Shown: positions 22,691 to 36,215, counted from the stretch's first letter. The stretch is 64,000 nt of DNA from Lasioglossum baleicum (GCF_051020765.1 NC_134943.1:7626001-7690000); one strand, 5' to 3'. Notes: generated by a model from the sequence alone, not told the origin. Program-made: numbers and translations.

Positions 22691-25600
22691 ACATTGGTAT
22701 GATAAAAAGACAAGCAATTATATTTGTAATTTCTTCTTGAAAATTGGAGAACTGTAGAATACTGTTTATCTCGATCCTCGGATAAAATGAAATGAGGATT
22801 ACGTGTCGAATTGAGACGGGAGAGGTTAATGAAAAAAGCATTGTGGAGATACAGAACAAAATGAACACAGTAAAACGCGATGCATCACCCATATCAGGGT
22901 AAAAACCATTCCGGACGCAGCTTAGCAAGAAACGGCAGCGGCAACATGATTTCCAATATGAATGCGCGGGTCTATCGGGCAAAAAGCGAGGCGCTGTTCT
23001 GCGTTTATCGTCCTGCCAATACCATTCTTCCCTAGAGGTTGGTCGTAAATAAGGAGACTGTCTTCCGGGAAACGAGAGAATTCGACGGTTCGTCTTGCGA
23101 GCGTCCTCCTCGTGCGTGGGCGGAGAAAATTACGCGTTTAATTCCGCGAAGTGGTTCCGCAGACTATAAATAGCGCGAGGGAAGACCGGATCGAGACTTC
23201 GGAGAGATCGTTAACGAGTGTCGGCGCAAAGTTTCAGCAAGGAAGTCACGGGAAGAGGAGATTAAAGCTATTGACCCTTTAACATGTTAGAAATATAACG
23301 TCTTCGAAACTTTGCGAGCTTCTCGGAGCTGTTCGTCATGTTTTCCCGAATTAAAGAAGAAAAATATTAGCGAGTCTGGTAGCGAGAAGGATGTACCGTA
23401 GGGCAAGTAGTTAATCGAGATTGACGGTGTCGTTTTCGCAAGGGTCGCCGGGAGGCGATAGGCGTCGAAAGGCGAGCCGCGAGAATTTCCCCGGCACAAG
23501 CGAAACAAATTTTTCACAGGACAATCAAGGCGAAGGGGGTTCGAGCTCGAGAGCGGTTGTTGCAGGTCCGCAGTTTTCAGCCGGGCGGAGAAAAAATTAC
23601 AATGGCTCAATCACACCGAGGCGAGCGAGAAAGAAAGAGACACAGGAAAAGAGAGCGAGAGAGAGAGAGAGAGTTATCGCGCCGTCCGCGCCCAGGCAGG
23701 AACAGGAAATTAACCGTGATTTAATACCGAGAATTTTCGGATCCGCGGCAACCCCCGGTGTAACTGCCGACCGAGCCAGCGCTTTCCCTATCAAATTCAA
23801 CGTGTCGCCGGCGCTCGCCGAGTGAAACGCCGGCGTAGCTTGATTCTCCTGATGAGTTCAGACGCCGTAACGGCGGAATTAATTTCGCTTCATTTCGCGC
23901 CGCCTCGAAATTCGACGAGCGACGAACCGGGAGAGGGAGGGGAAAAAACCGAGAAATTCCGAGACAGGGGAACCGACGACGACTCTCCGCCAATCAGTTA
24001 TTCCGGGGCTTTTTCTTCCAAGGCTTTTGTACGTGGAAACGGCGCGGGAAATCGGTGGAACGTAATTTCTATCGATTCCAGCAAATTTTTCGTTCCTGGC
24101 GCTCACTCGATCGTCTGGCGAGTGGTGCGGATCCGTCATCCGTCAGACAGCCACAATAAAGAGTCGTCGGACATCAGTGAATCAGAATTATGGTAAACAG
24201 ACTATTGATCAAAGAAGTAGAATCAGTCCATCAATGTTCAGGCAACGAAAGTAACATAGTTTTTTCCAGGTTGGACGTGTATATCGCTGACTACGGAGGC
24301 AAACTTCTCCCAGAATTAACCTAGATAGGAACAGGCATGCAAGTAGTTGCTAAGCAGATAAGTGGATTAGAACTCTCACCGATTGGAGACACAAAATGGT
24401 GTTTTTGCAAACGTCCATCTGGCTGGCGCCTGTGGATGAACGAATAAGTAAAACATGCGTCTTCGACGTCACGCAACCAGTTATAACACAGTCAAATAGA
24501 TGCAAAGACAATGAATAAAACCTTGGAAACAGATACTAAGTAAAACCGAACTGTCTGATTGAAAATACCAGTTCATTCTTCTGCGAGTCAAAAAATTCTC
24601 CTTCCGAGAACGTCTCCGCGAAACGAATGATCCAACGTCACCGGCGCAGAGTTATTGTATTCGGCAGAGTAACGGTGAGTGCAGAAATTGATCCAGTCAG
24701 TTTGGCAAGTCGACCGGCATAGATCTCGAGCGGCAAAGTACCGAGCGACACAGCACTTTCGTTACCGCCTATTTCTTATCGGCGAAGCATAAATCCGTCG
24801 GTTAGGGAGAGGGGGGTTAGGATAATAGAAGTCTGTTGGTCGCGTCACCATTTCCCGCAGACGCTCTAAACAGATTCGTATCCGCCGCTAAAAACGCAAA
24901 CAGTCATCCCTCATCCGAAAAAGTATTCCGCGGGGCAGGCTTCTTGTTCGCAGTTCCGCTCCGAGTACACCGTTACAATCTTAGCCGTCGTATATTTTCA
25001 CTGCGACGTCGTCGTCGTCGTCGGAGTCTGGAATCGATGATCTAGTTCCACGGTACAAGCCGGTTCGGCGCTTTCATTTAAATCTTATTTGCTTTTCTGA
25101 TTCCCGAGTCGATGCCGATACCCTCCCTCAAATCCCGCGGGGCCGTCCTCAGATTAACAAACTCGAGGGATTAACGTCCGACCAACTGCCGAACGATCAT
25201 CTTTCTTTCATGCTGAACTTGCCACAGTCAAATGATCGGTTTTCCAATGCGCAATTACTGAAATTGTAAAAATACATTCGTGGAAAATAATACAATACTT
25301 TTCCTTGTTCACGCTTCGATTCTAAATTCAAAGTGAAAAATTGACAAACAAGATCGACAACTTCGTGACAAATTTTGTCGATTATTTTTCACTTGAAATA
25401 CTCGATTACCATTTTGTTGGATGCGATCCATCGATATCCTCGTTTCCACGACTGCATCGACTCTCTCCTAAGGATGAGCCGCTTTCAGCGGAATTCCCAA
25501 TGACTCTCGCGAGCGCCGGACGGGATTTAGCTATGCGACTAAGTAGTTGCTTAAGAAAACACCCTTCCGCCTCCGTTCCTGGAGTCTTTCCACGACTGAG

Positions 25601-28106
25601 AAGAATGTAATCGGGAGCGCTACACGACTCGTGGATTAACGGCGGAAAGAACTATCGGGGCTCGATACTAAAATCGCGAGATTAACCCTGCAATGGTGCT
25701 CCAGAATCTCGCAGATCCCAGACAAAATTTCTCTGCACCAACTTCCATTGTTCTACTGCAAAACAATTGCAAATATTCAATCCTTCCAGACTCTTTCGGG
25801 CAATTAAACTCCGTAGACTTAAGCTGCATAAGTACAAGTATTTTGGGAAATGTTTTCGAATGAAGTAAGAAACGGCTCAACTAACACGATGACCTAATAC
25901 ATATTAAGGCACTCGAACAGCGATCGGTGTTTCATATACGAGAGGTTAATAGAGATCTTAAACACCTCCGTTTACGGTTTGATGGCCCATTACAGTTCTC
26001 GAACGAGGTCCAATACTTTTTTTACGAGGGTATCGACATATCGGAACGTCGGCCGTCTTCAATCGTAGTTCTCTCTCTCTCTCTTATTTTTGTATCGTCG
26101 TAAAATCGTCGAACGAACCAGGCGGCACAGGGTTTTATGCGTTACCGACGTTGTACGTATTCAATGATCACCGTGCAATCTCGGCGGAACACGTGGATCG
26201 CCGAGCGGAACAGCTTGAACCGTTGGAGAAGCAAGTTTCCTTCTTCCTCACTCTCTACGTGCGAGGCGGAGCGAGACAGGGCGGAGGGGAAATTTTATGC
26301 GGGTTCGTTCGCGAGGCGCACCGTGCTTCATGACTTAAATCGCGTGCAACCCCGCCGAGACAACGAAAGCAGGCGCGTTTGTAAACAGAAGTTCGTACGC
26401 CGGAACATCGGCGTAGCGCAGAACCTGAGACCCGGAGAGAGAGAGAGAAAGTCGAGCTTCGAGGGCCGGAAAATTTATTTCCGAGCAACCGCGTCGTTCC
26501 CCATCCCACGACCTTGTTCCCAGGCAGAAAGCATTCGTTAGAATACGGCCGAGTCCCGGAATGGAGCGCCGCATTCCGAAACTATTGAATTAACATTAGG
26601 AAAATGTTTCTCAAAACCGAAACAGAGACAAGGAAGCAAGAAGCGATCAGTGGAGGTGTAGGTTAGTATGTGGTCGGACAATTTGGACAAATGTTTGACT
26701 GACAAAGCTGTACATTTTAATGGAAACGCGTGTGAGTGAAATGTAGATAAAGTTTGATGTCAGAAGCGGAATATCATCTGTCTCGTATGGAAGAAATAAA
26801 GTACGACTCGTTTCTGGTCAGATGAAATAAAAGTAAAAGATAGAGACGTCTCCATCGCCGTATATATCCCAGCCACAGGGCGCTCCCCTAATGGTATAAA
26901 AACGAAGGGAGGCGCGCGTTTCGCTTGAATGGAGGTAAACATCAATTCGCGCTGGCAGTGACGGGACGAGGCGAGTCATAGTCGATGTCGGGAATAGAAT
27001 TGTCTGCCTGGTTAGAAGATTACATCATCCCCTTGCGCTCTCTGCTCTGCCCTTCGTCTGACTTTAATACAGAATGGGTAAAACATCTGAAAAGTACCAT
27101 TTTATAATCAACAGTCTGGCAATAATAATCGAAGAGGAATTTTGTTAATCAGAATCGTGGGATTCGGGGAATGTTCTCTCCTAAAACTTTAGCCATACAC
27201 ACTAACCCTCGCACGAGCATTAGCTTGACTTCTTCCACGACTTTTCTCCCTGCCTCATCGCGTCTTGGATATTCCGCTGATCGCAACAGGCGTGGCTCAC
27301 TTTTTTCGACGTTTATGCTCTTTCAGAACTTGGTATTGCTTCACGCTCCGTATAACGATTCTCATCTCGTTCTTTGGATCCCAAATGATAGGTTGTCTCG
27401 AGTTCTACCCTCCCCTGGGCTGGGGGTAGAAATTGACACAGATAAAACTCTGCAGACGATCTCAGTGACAAACTTCGGAAACGTTGCGTGGACGAGAACG
27501 TGGTACAAACCAACCACAATTCATCCAAGTGGTACAGGTCAACAATTAGTCGAACAAATCTAAATGTTACTGCCCATATTTAATCCTACGAATTCGAACT
27601 TTCTCCAGCATTATGGCAAACGTTGCTAAGGGTCATGAGGATTGTCTGTGCGCCTCATCCCCGTCGAAATAATCCGCTTCGGAGATTCAGCGTCGAAGTC
27701 AGCCACCGACTAGCGATTTCTCGCCCTTCGAGGCAGCCGGGAATATAAATTCCTGACGGTTGCCAGTCCCAACGGCGGTCTAGTCGTCCGTAGAAAATTC
27801 GAAGGCAAGCCACTGTTGGCTTCGTCACTCGGTCGTTCGAACGCGATTTTAAAAGCGGCGCTGTCGGGGCACGCGGGCTTCGAGCGCCGACGGTTCTCGC
27901 ACGCCCGTGATTTCTGCGGGGAAATCATGAATATATTCAAGAGGCGCGAAATTTTCCAGCGAAAACTGGAGGGGACAGAGGAAGAAGGGTGAACGGGGAA
28001 GGGAAAGGGGGGACACGAAGCCCGGGGGCGGTAACCCGCCGCGGTAAACAATTTACGTTCGTCCGCTCGGAAACGCTCGTTTAATGTCGTCACCAGCCTA
28101 GCTCGC

Positions 28107-28140
28107 ACTCTCTCTCTCTCTCGCTCTCTCTCTCTCTCTC
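28107..28140. repeat. CT-rich microsatellite
   Basis: A CT tract of about 34 nt interrupted once by a G. Confidence 0.9.
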
Positions 28141-29210
28141 CGCCTCCGAGAACTGAATCTTTAAACTTCATTCCGCTTGTTTGTCGCTCGGTGATTTTTC
28201 GACTTTTTGCCACGGCGCGGCGACCGGCCGTTCATTTGCGAACGACAACACTGAAATATTCAGATTAATTAAAATTACTATTCTGATCGCTGGCCGACGG
28301 CCGATATTGGTTTCGACGAATCAATAATTCCCGGATCGCGACACACGAGAAATTCAGGATCGTATATTTTTTTTCGACGAAATACCACCGATTCTGGGCT
28401 GAGTGTTCTATTGATCCGTTCGTTATACGTTGACGTATTATTATTTTTAATGGGTGAAGTACTAGCTCGAATATGATGGAACCTGCTCGATATTTTAGCC
28501 CAATATGTGTTCGTTGACGGCCGGCTGATTTTTCTACTCAGCTGATCGTACGCATTTTGATTTTCTGTGTGTAAAACGTCAGTGTGAACGTGTTGAAGTT
28601 CTTTCAATTTTCGCCATAGACGCCTTTGGTGCAAGTCTAGGACCTCTGAGCTGAGTAAATCTCACTGAATAGACCAGACAAACACTATTTTAGAAAACAA
28701 ATAACTGAGACGAAGCGACGCGAGATTAACGATGTTCGCGCCGAATAAAATAGTGTACAGACCACACAGATAATTTCGAATAAATGCAGAATGCGTCAAA
28801 TTTAGGTGAGGGTGGGTGATTGGCGACATTCGTCGAGCAGAAGTTCATCGCGTCTCCGAGATTGTTTGCGCAGCTCGACAGTATCTGGCGCGACATAATA
28901 ATCATCGGCTTGGTAGGTAGAGCTCCATACTCGCGGCGTGGTGGCAGGCAAAGAAACCACCTGGAACAATATTCCCGAGGAGGCTCGTGTACGCGTGTTC
29001 GACTAACCCGGCATTAATCACCGAGTAGTTCGCGGAGAAACCGCATTAATTACACACAATACGCAGCTACGCGGGAATTTGCATGGGACGTGCTAGCCCT
29101 CTAATTAATAGTATGTAAATTGCGGTCTCTTCGCGCGTGCCTTCCACCAGTCCCGCGATTCCTGGAGCGTTCACGTCGTTCGAAGCGATTAATCGGCACC
29201 CCTCCGCATC

Positions 29211-29250
29211 GCTCTGCTCCGCTCTGCTCCGCTCTGCTACGCTCTGCTCC
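29211..29250. repeat. Four tandem copies of the 10-mer GCTCTGCTCC
   Basis: Four consecutive 10-bp units with one substitution (third unit GCTCTGCTAC). Confidence 0.95.
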
Positions 29251-29680
29251 AAAAATAAACGTCGAAACCGAGCGGAAACCCTCGCGGAACCGCGGGCCCT
29301 TTGTGGCGGCCGTACGCCACGCGATCCGCCGTCGCGACGTTAATTAATCGGCCGTGTGAAATGTTAATTAAAACGGAAATTAGTGTCACCGGCGTGCGTG
29401 TGCCCGCGCGCGTGCGCGTTCTTGCGGTGTTCCAGCGATGCGAGCGCGTTCCCATCGAATTTATGCCATCCTGCGAAACACATCGCCGAAAGCGTATTAC
29501 AACGTTCAGTCGCGCGGCATTTTATCGTTAAAGATAATACCGATTGCCACGGCGTGCTCCTTCAACCCTGAGATCGCCGATATTTTCGCAACGATGAGGA
29601 ACGCTGCCTCGTTCTCCGCAAAATCATTTTAGATAGGTCGTTTCGAACAAAATTGACAAATTTCAAGAATGTTATGGGTA

Positions 29681-29880
29681 GACTGCGGATGTTTATGCAA
29701 TAATGGATTTTGAAAATTTTCAAAAAGTGCTACGATATGAAATATGACAGAATTTAGTACAATGTTAATTTATTTCAGATCTAAAAAAGGGGTACTGCCA
29801 CAGAAAATAAGATTCGATTTTATTCCACTTTTTTTAAAACTCGCCTACAAAAATTGAGAATTGCATAAACATCCGCAGTC
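29681..29880. mobile_element. 200-bp MITE with perfect 21-bp TIRs
   Basis: GACTGCGGATGTTTATGCAA plus T at the left end is repeated exactly in inverted form at the right end. TA flanks both sides (29679-29680 and 29881-29882). The interior is AT-rich with no open frame of interest. TA target and short TIRs suggest a Tc1/mariner-type MITE. Related end sequences occur alone at several other places in the window. Confidence 0.88.
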
Positions 29881-32800
29881 TATAGTTATGAGAAATGAAC
29901 GAGAAAGAAATAAAGTTAAGTAAAATTAAATGGTATAAAATACAAGATTCGAGAGAAACCGATTACTTGGCCGACGGTACTATGTATGCCGCTAACAAAA
30001 AGCATTCTCCCGTCGAGGAGCTGCGGACGTTCCATCGATATCTGTAGAACAGTGGAGCACATCTCGTCAGACGATGGCTGGCGCAGATATCGTCGAAGTC
30101 GCGACAGAAATTAGCTGGCTTCTTGTTATTTCGGTGGTGGATGCGTCGGCAGCCATTCGCCAGTCGAAATGCAAGGGGGTTGCTTTGCGACGGAGAATCT
30201 AGTTTCGCCGGAGTTGCGTGTCGACAATCCGTAATACCGTCGACGTATCCTTGTCGGCTTCTAGAACGCCGGTACACTCGACGTCTGGCGTCGTCGTCCG
30301 CGAGCGGGACACGGCGCGGCGTTCCTCTACTACTACTACTCGACCCCGGCAAGTTTTCACCCTTTACAAAGCGCGACGGAGGTGAAAACAGCCGTATTGA
30401 CGTGCGCTTTCGAATTTGCTCGCGCGATAATGGCTCGCGCGCGCTGAGACGAGATCTCCAATGGCGTGGCGGCCACCCTCTTTTCCATTACGCGGGCTCG
30501 TTCTTGAGCGGCATTGTCGCGGCCAGCCGGCTACCCTCTTCTAGATAAATGAGTTTTGAGACAATAGGCTCGACGTTTAAGCCTGACAATGCGAACCGCG
30601 ACGTGCACCCCTCCCGAACCAAGATTTACCTGTTCGGAAGTCGTCCGAGTCACACTTTTTCCTAATGGCAACCTCGCTGGTAATTGTTGTTCGTGCGAGA
30701 CCGCGGAACTCTGTGCGAAATAAAAAAGGTGTTCTAAATCATAGAACAACGATATTCAACTACTTTGATGTCTGTACCGTGTTTCTTATAAACGCATAAA
30801 ATCCGCGATCTATATTCAACTTGAACACGATGTATTATTAAGAACCATTTACCTGGTTCTTGCGTACAAATAAAATCCCCGAACAGTGCTCGGATAGCGA
30901 CGAATTGCCCCAATCAACGCGTTCTCTATAACGGTTTCACGATTTCACCGTTCGAAGCTTTACTTTGCCGGGCAACTTCCTAAATTGGGAATAGTTTCGA
31001 CGTTGTTCCACTACGACCAGGATATCGCGCTTTTAAAGCCATGGCGCTGAGTAATTTGTCGATTAATTAACCCGCGTGCCTTTCTTTCCGACGTAGTCAT
31101 CCAACTTGCGTCCAACCTCGAACTATACGGCCAACCCAAATCGATAAGCACGATCAATCACACAAGCTTGCCTAAACGAAATTTCTAACATCTAAAACAG
31201 TTCAGCAATAAATAAACAAAAAAATATCTGGAGATCAGATTCGCGTCTTCGCCTGGCGTTTCAGCGAATGCTCGACGCTTCTTTCTCGCGGTTTTTAATA
31301 TCCTCGAAAGATTCTCGGGCCTCTATTACACAGGCGAAGATTAAAACCAGCGATGATTCATTCGGCGAAACGAGGAGGCGAAAGTTCAGGGGCTCATTAC
31401 GATTCAACGCCTACGTTCTCTCCGCGCGCGCGTTAAGTCGCCCGAACGATCCATAAACGCTTCCCGGCCAAGATACTCCGACGTTACACTTCCCGGTTCC
31501 TTAATTAACTGGTAACGGATATTGCGACGAACACCCCCCACCACCCCCTCTGAAGCTGGCCGCCTCTTCTTTCCACCAATATCGTCGAATTAACAGCTGC
31601 CGCGTCGTAGAATTTCTGACGACCACGGCCCCTGCCAACAACCGTGGAACTAGTTTTCCACTGCGGATTTTTCAACTTTCGTAGCGCGAGCTAATTTTGA
31701 AGTGCTGCGAAGTTGACGGGGTTTTTAGTCTACTTTCGCCGCAGCGAATTTTTGACAATTTTCTACGTGAACGAATTCTGAGGAAAATTCATGAAAATTG
31801 AAGTGGTTTAGAATGAATCCGATTAATCGAGGTCCTACTGTACTCGATTAATTCCCCTTCATTTGTGGCAATTATTATCGGATACGCAATAGACAATGTC
31901 GGGGATCCAGAGCATCGACTACAGCTTATTAAACCTCGTTCTTCCTCGTTCGTAGAGGACGTTCGGCAGCGTCGGCGCCGGTGGTTTTCCGCGGCGTATT
32001 TTCCGCGAATAATATCCGTCGAAGAATCCGAAAAACGCTCCACTTGAACGTCTCGCGGGCCCGCCGGGAACGGGAGGCACGCGCCCAGCAACGAGGGAAC
32101 AAAAAGGCCAATAAAAACTTCGGAGAATGTTTAATGACGCGCGGCCGGGAGACCCAGGCATTCGTTTAATTTGTTCGGAAGTTCGGCTAAGTGTTTAATT
32201 AGTTAACTTCACATACTGTGAACTACGGCCCCCTCTCTCCTCTCTCCAACCGTTCGCCGTCCCCCACCGACTAGGTACGCAAACACTTAGTAGGTAAATT
32301 ACAGGGCCTAGCCATTCCATAACTTTCCAGCATCCGCGGGAGCAAGAGTGTACTGCATAGCAATATCACCGTCTACCGACGAACCGCCTAATAATACCGG
32401 AGAAGCTCCGACCCCGTAGACGCTTTGAATTCCCACGGCGAACTTTCGAGTTTGTGCTTTCGCCCGTTTTTAACACCTCCGCGACGATAGTTCGAACCGA
32501 ATGTTAACTCTGAAGATAGCCCAGTAAGAAATTATTCCGGGCATCTCGGCCGGAAAATAAACACGTTCGCAAACAGTTCATTTTTTACGTCTGCTCAGGC
32601 AGAACCGTGCTTTAAACCAATGTTCGCTCTCAGCATCATTTGTCAGTTAGATCAAGCGTGAACGGGGGGACGAAAATCGACGCTGACCCACCCTTCTCTC
32701 TAACCCATCCCCTGCGACGCCTTTCATCCAGGATAAAGAGGAAAAACAAGACAAAGGAATCGCTTGAATAATAATTTGACGGCGCAGTGAGCTCGTAGAA

Positions 32801-34957
32801 AGAGCGAGGCTGGAAAAATTAATCTCCGTTGAATTTTCGGCAGTGTCGACGAGTCGGGAGGAATGGGGGTTGAAACAGAAGCGGAACACGGGGGAGATGG
32901 GGCGAGTGACATCGTTTATGAAGGATAGAGTCACATTGTAGGGTCGGGGGTTCCATAGAAACGCTCGGCGAACGAGCGGAGCTGTTGACACGCCGGCCTA
33001 TTATGGCCTGGCAGCTTTTATCCGACGAAAGAGGGCATTTAGGGGGGTGAAATTGTAAATTCAATTTCCTGGGAAGATCTACCCCTTTCCCACCCGAGGC
33101 CCGGCCTCTTCGTTTTCCATTAGCAACCCCTAGGCTTTTGTGCCACCCACGGGCCGGCACTTCAAAAAGAAATTTGTCGGTTTTTGTCGGCGGACACCGG
33201 CCTGCTGCGTCATATATTAAACGCATTTAAATAATCGTAAATAAATGGTATCCTTGTGCTATACGACAATCATTCTTCTGCTCGTTCATTCGCGAAAACC
33301 CTCGCTCTAGCGTTGGATAGATCGAATTAGACATCTTTCGATAAAATTGAATAAATAAATTCCAACATGTTCAATTGACGCATTTACAAAATGGCACCGC
33401 TTACTCAAATCCCCCAAGCTCTAGAGCCAGTAAAATTATTCAAATTGATGAGAAGGAGAAATATACTCTGCAGACGTGCAACGAGACTCGCGCAACAAAA
33501 TTCGTGCAGCAAGTCCGCAAAATTTTACTAAATCGTGAAAAAATACTATTCTGTTTCGTTAATCGTAAATCTCGGACACAAGCTTTTGACGAGTGTATGT
33601 TCCAAATCGTTGCCAACGCGAATGAAGCATCCGGGAGCGTAATTTCCAGGATACTTCGGGATTTGTTTCCTCGTTTATTCGGATTTGTCCGACGCTCGCT
33701 TGAATTGCCTTCGCGAGCGACGAACCCTGTGCTTGTAACTTTTAATTCAACTAAATCCTGTTCCATATCAGCAGGAATTTGTCAACTGCAAATTCATGAC
33801 GATCTAAAAGCCCTGACGATTTAAGCTCTGACGATACAAGCTCTTACATAAAATCACAACTAAATTTGCCATCTACAAGGCTAAACTGAATACTCTGCGA
33901 GCTATGTACCATATGAAAACATACATTGCTATCTCTATTATGGCATAATAGACTCGTATTTTGTTTACAGTACCGTGGGGAAATCATACAGGAGCCTGTT
34001 CGAAATTTTGCTACGGGTAAACGCACGTTATCTTTCATAATCCGCTGGTTTACACTAACCAGGATGTTGAGCACAGTGCCAATACTAATTTGAAAAATTC
34101 TAAACAACATAATGATAATATCTAAACACGTACAGAGTAACTGTGACCCGCTATGATGGTATATATAATTTTACAATCACGTGGCAGGGAGAGAGAGAGA
34201 GCGAGGCATTTCGTGGCGTTGTGTCGCGCGTAGACCGCAAGAATCCGAAGAATTCTTCATTTCGGGAGAGGTATGAAGCTCGGTGGTGATTGTAGAACCG
34301 CGGGTCAGCGCGTTCGATTCGAATGAAATGTTAATTAAAAGAGGAATCAGTGTGGCCGGTCTAGTCTCTCGCGTTCTCGTCGCATCGGAGCTGATGCACG
34401 CGGTTCGCGAGCGGATTTATGAGGCGGTAGAACCGTCGGCAATTTCGTCGGGGTCATTTTTAACAATCAAACTCGGGCTCGAATCTCGCTAGAAGCGAGG
34501 ATAATGCGAGCGATGTGTTCTCTCGCGTACGAACACACTCTCCCCCTCCCGCTCTCGCTCTCTCACTCTCTCGCGAGTTGCTCTGTGGAACGATTGAAAT
34601 GATACCGGCAGTGCTGCTATGGCTATATGGCGGACTCGATATCGCGTGACCGGCGAAAACATCGAATATTTTATTCGAAATCAGCAACGCGATATTTCCG
34701 GGCCCGTTCACCGACACCGAATTCGCATGATGCACACTTATCAGCGGGCGAACACGCGCGCGTAACAAGCGCTCGCGTATAATCCGCTGCCGTGTAACGC
34801 GATGCTTCGCAGAGAGAGAGGGAGAGAGAGAGAAGGGACACCCGGAAATTGTTACAATTAGAGCGTTGTTTTCATAACCTGCTCGGACCACCGAATCTAC
34901 TACAATTCACGTGGCAAGGGTAATGATTAGACTGCAGATTTCTATGCGAAATAACAA
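29881..34957. other. Non-coding stretch
   Basis: No exon or RNA gene was recognised. It contains a MITE-end motif at 30793-30812 (minus orientation) and another at 34928-34950 (plus). A 36-nt stretch at 34324-34359 resembles 29357-29392. Open frames at 32819-33226 minus and 33375-33824 plus show no domain. Confidence 0.5.
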
Positions 34958-35487
34958 TTGGAGGGAAACTTAGCGGACTGAAAATTTTTGTGCCTTTCTC
35001 TTATAAATTATGATGTATTTAGTATGTAATCCAGTAGCTTTGTACCCGGGGCGATTGCAGATCGAAGATTCGATCCTGCAGGATCAATGGTTCAGCAGTT
35101 ATGCTTGCTGAAAGTTGAGCAATCTGCGGTGTTTTTGAACCGCTAGATGGCAGCACGGGCACGCATTAATATCGTCAACCTAGAGAAAATATATAGTTTA
35201 CACATAACATAAAAAATTTGAACCTCAAAACCTGGGGCTGTATATTAATTATTAAGCGGCGCGCGATCGTCAATACAAACCAATATGGTGGCGCCCTTAC
35301 CTGTCAAAAACACTGAAAAATGCACAACTTTAAGCAAGCATAACTCCTGAACCATTGATCCTATAGGATCAAAACTTCGACTTGCAACCGCTCCGGGTAC
35401 AAATCTACTGGATTACATACTAAATACATCATAATTAATAGGAGAAAGGCACAAATTTTGAGTCCGATAAAGTAAAGAGCAGCCCAA
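34958..35487. mobile_element. Long-TIR element, copy 2 (about 530 bp)
   Basis: The left arm and the inverted right arm share a long segment: GGACT[CG]AAAATTT, GTGCCTTTCTC, AATTATGATGTATTTAGTAT, GTAATCCAGTAG, a GATCCTRYAGGATC palindrome and ATGGTTCAG. The same sequence family forms the element at 22049-22690, in opposite orientation. The right end is better preserved (GTAAAGAGCAGCCCAA); the left end is diverged. No coding capacity was seen and the target duplication is unclear. The superfamily is not assigned. Confidence 0.8.
35140..35152 (+). promoter_or_regulatory. CTCF-like motif CCGCTAGATGGCA inside the long-TIR element
   Basis: CCGCTAGATGGCA differs at only one or two positions from the CTCF core known from flies and vertebrates (CCRCTAGRKGGCGC-type). 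The same 13-mer is present in the second copy at 22434-22446. Binding is inference. Confidence 0.4.
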
Positions 35488-35885
35488 TTGGATACTATTT
35501 TGACCCAGAAAATGAATTCGTTCTTGGTTAAAGTGGTTCGTTCTTCATAATTTGGTGTAGTCGATCGTTTATCGCTTTCTGGAGAGCCGCATTAAAATCT
35601 CTCGGGGTATCGTGACCCACATATGCACGGGGGCGAGGGAGCACAATGAAAAGTAAACGGACGAAAGCGCGGATGAGCCGTGTCGAGAGGGCGCACTGAC
35701 GCAGAAGAACGACCGGCGAAGTATGTTAAGTGATGCTCTCGACAGGTGTGGATAACGGCCGGCGAGGCCTCGCACATTCAGAACCGTAACCGCGAAACTA
35801 CAATTGATGCGCGACTCTCGGGCGCAAGTTCTGCGGGATGGCTGAGAGAAAGAGAGAAAGGGAGAACAGTGGTTGCTGAGCGCGA

Positions 35886-36215
35886 GTTGAACAGACGGAG
35901 ATAGAGACTGTGAAAAAGCGAGAGAGACTGTGAGGGTTACAGAATACGAGGGTTGAAGAGATAGAGATAGAAATAGTGGGGGTTGCTGAGTGCGGAGGTT
36001 GGAGAGATAGAGGTAGAAAGACTGTGGGGATTGCATAATAAGGGGATTGAAGAGATAGAGGTAGAAACAGTGTGGGGGTTATAGAATAAGGGGGTTGAAG
36101 AGGTATAGATAGAAGGATTTTTGGAGATTACATAATAAGGGGGTTGAACAGATAGAGGTAGAAACACTGTGGGGGTTATAGAATAAGGAGGTTGAAAAGA
36201 TAGAGGTGTTGAAGA
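35886..36215. repeat. 48-bp minisatellite, about 6-7 units
   Basis: Units built on GGTTGAAGAGATAGAGGTAG followed by a GTGGGGGTTATAGAATAAGG-like half recur every 46-49 bp, with anchors near 35957, 36003, 36051, 36099, 36148 and 36196. A more diverged unit lies at about 35886. The minus strand stays open across it, giving an artefactual repetitive Tyr/Ser/Pro frame. Confidence 0.85.

Larger units (their letters stand above)
22691..29680. other. Non-coding stretch
   Basis: Nothing gene-like was recognised. It holds short GA/CT runs (for example 23655-23672 and 26071-26084), a GTC run near 25006-25022 and the (GCTCTGCTCC)4 array. Sequences resembling the 29-bp minisatellite unit of 18 kb appear singly, for example near 27530. 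Open frames on both strands overlap low-complexity sequence. Confidence 0.5.

Noticed and set aside
35569..36167. Repetitive Tyr/Ser/Pro frames on the minus strand
   Set aside because: They reflect the 48-bp minisatellite, whose period is a multiple of three; no start context or family similarity.
35886..36215. CRISPR-like spacing of repeats
   Set aside because: The units are contiguous and degenerate with no unique spacers, and the genome is eukaryotic; this is a minisatellite.
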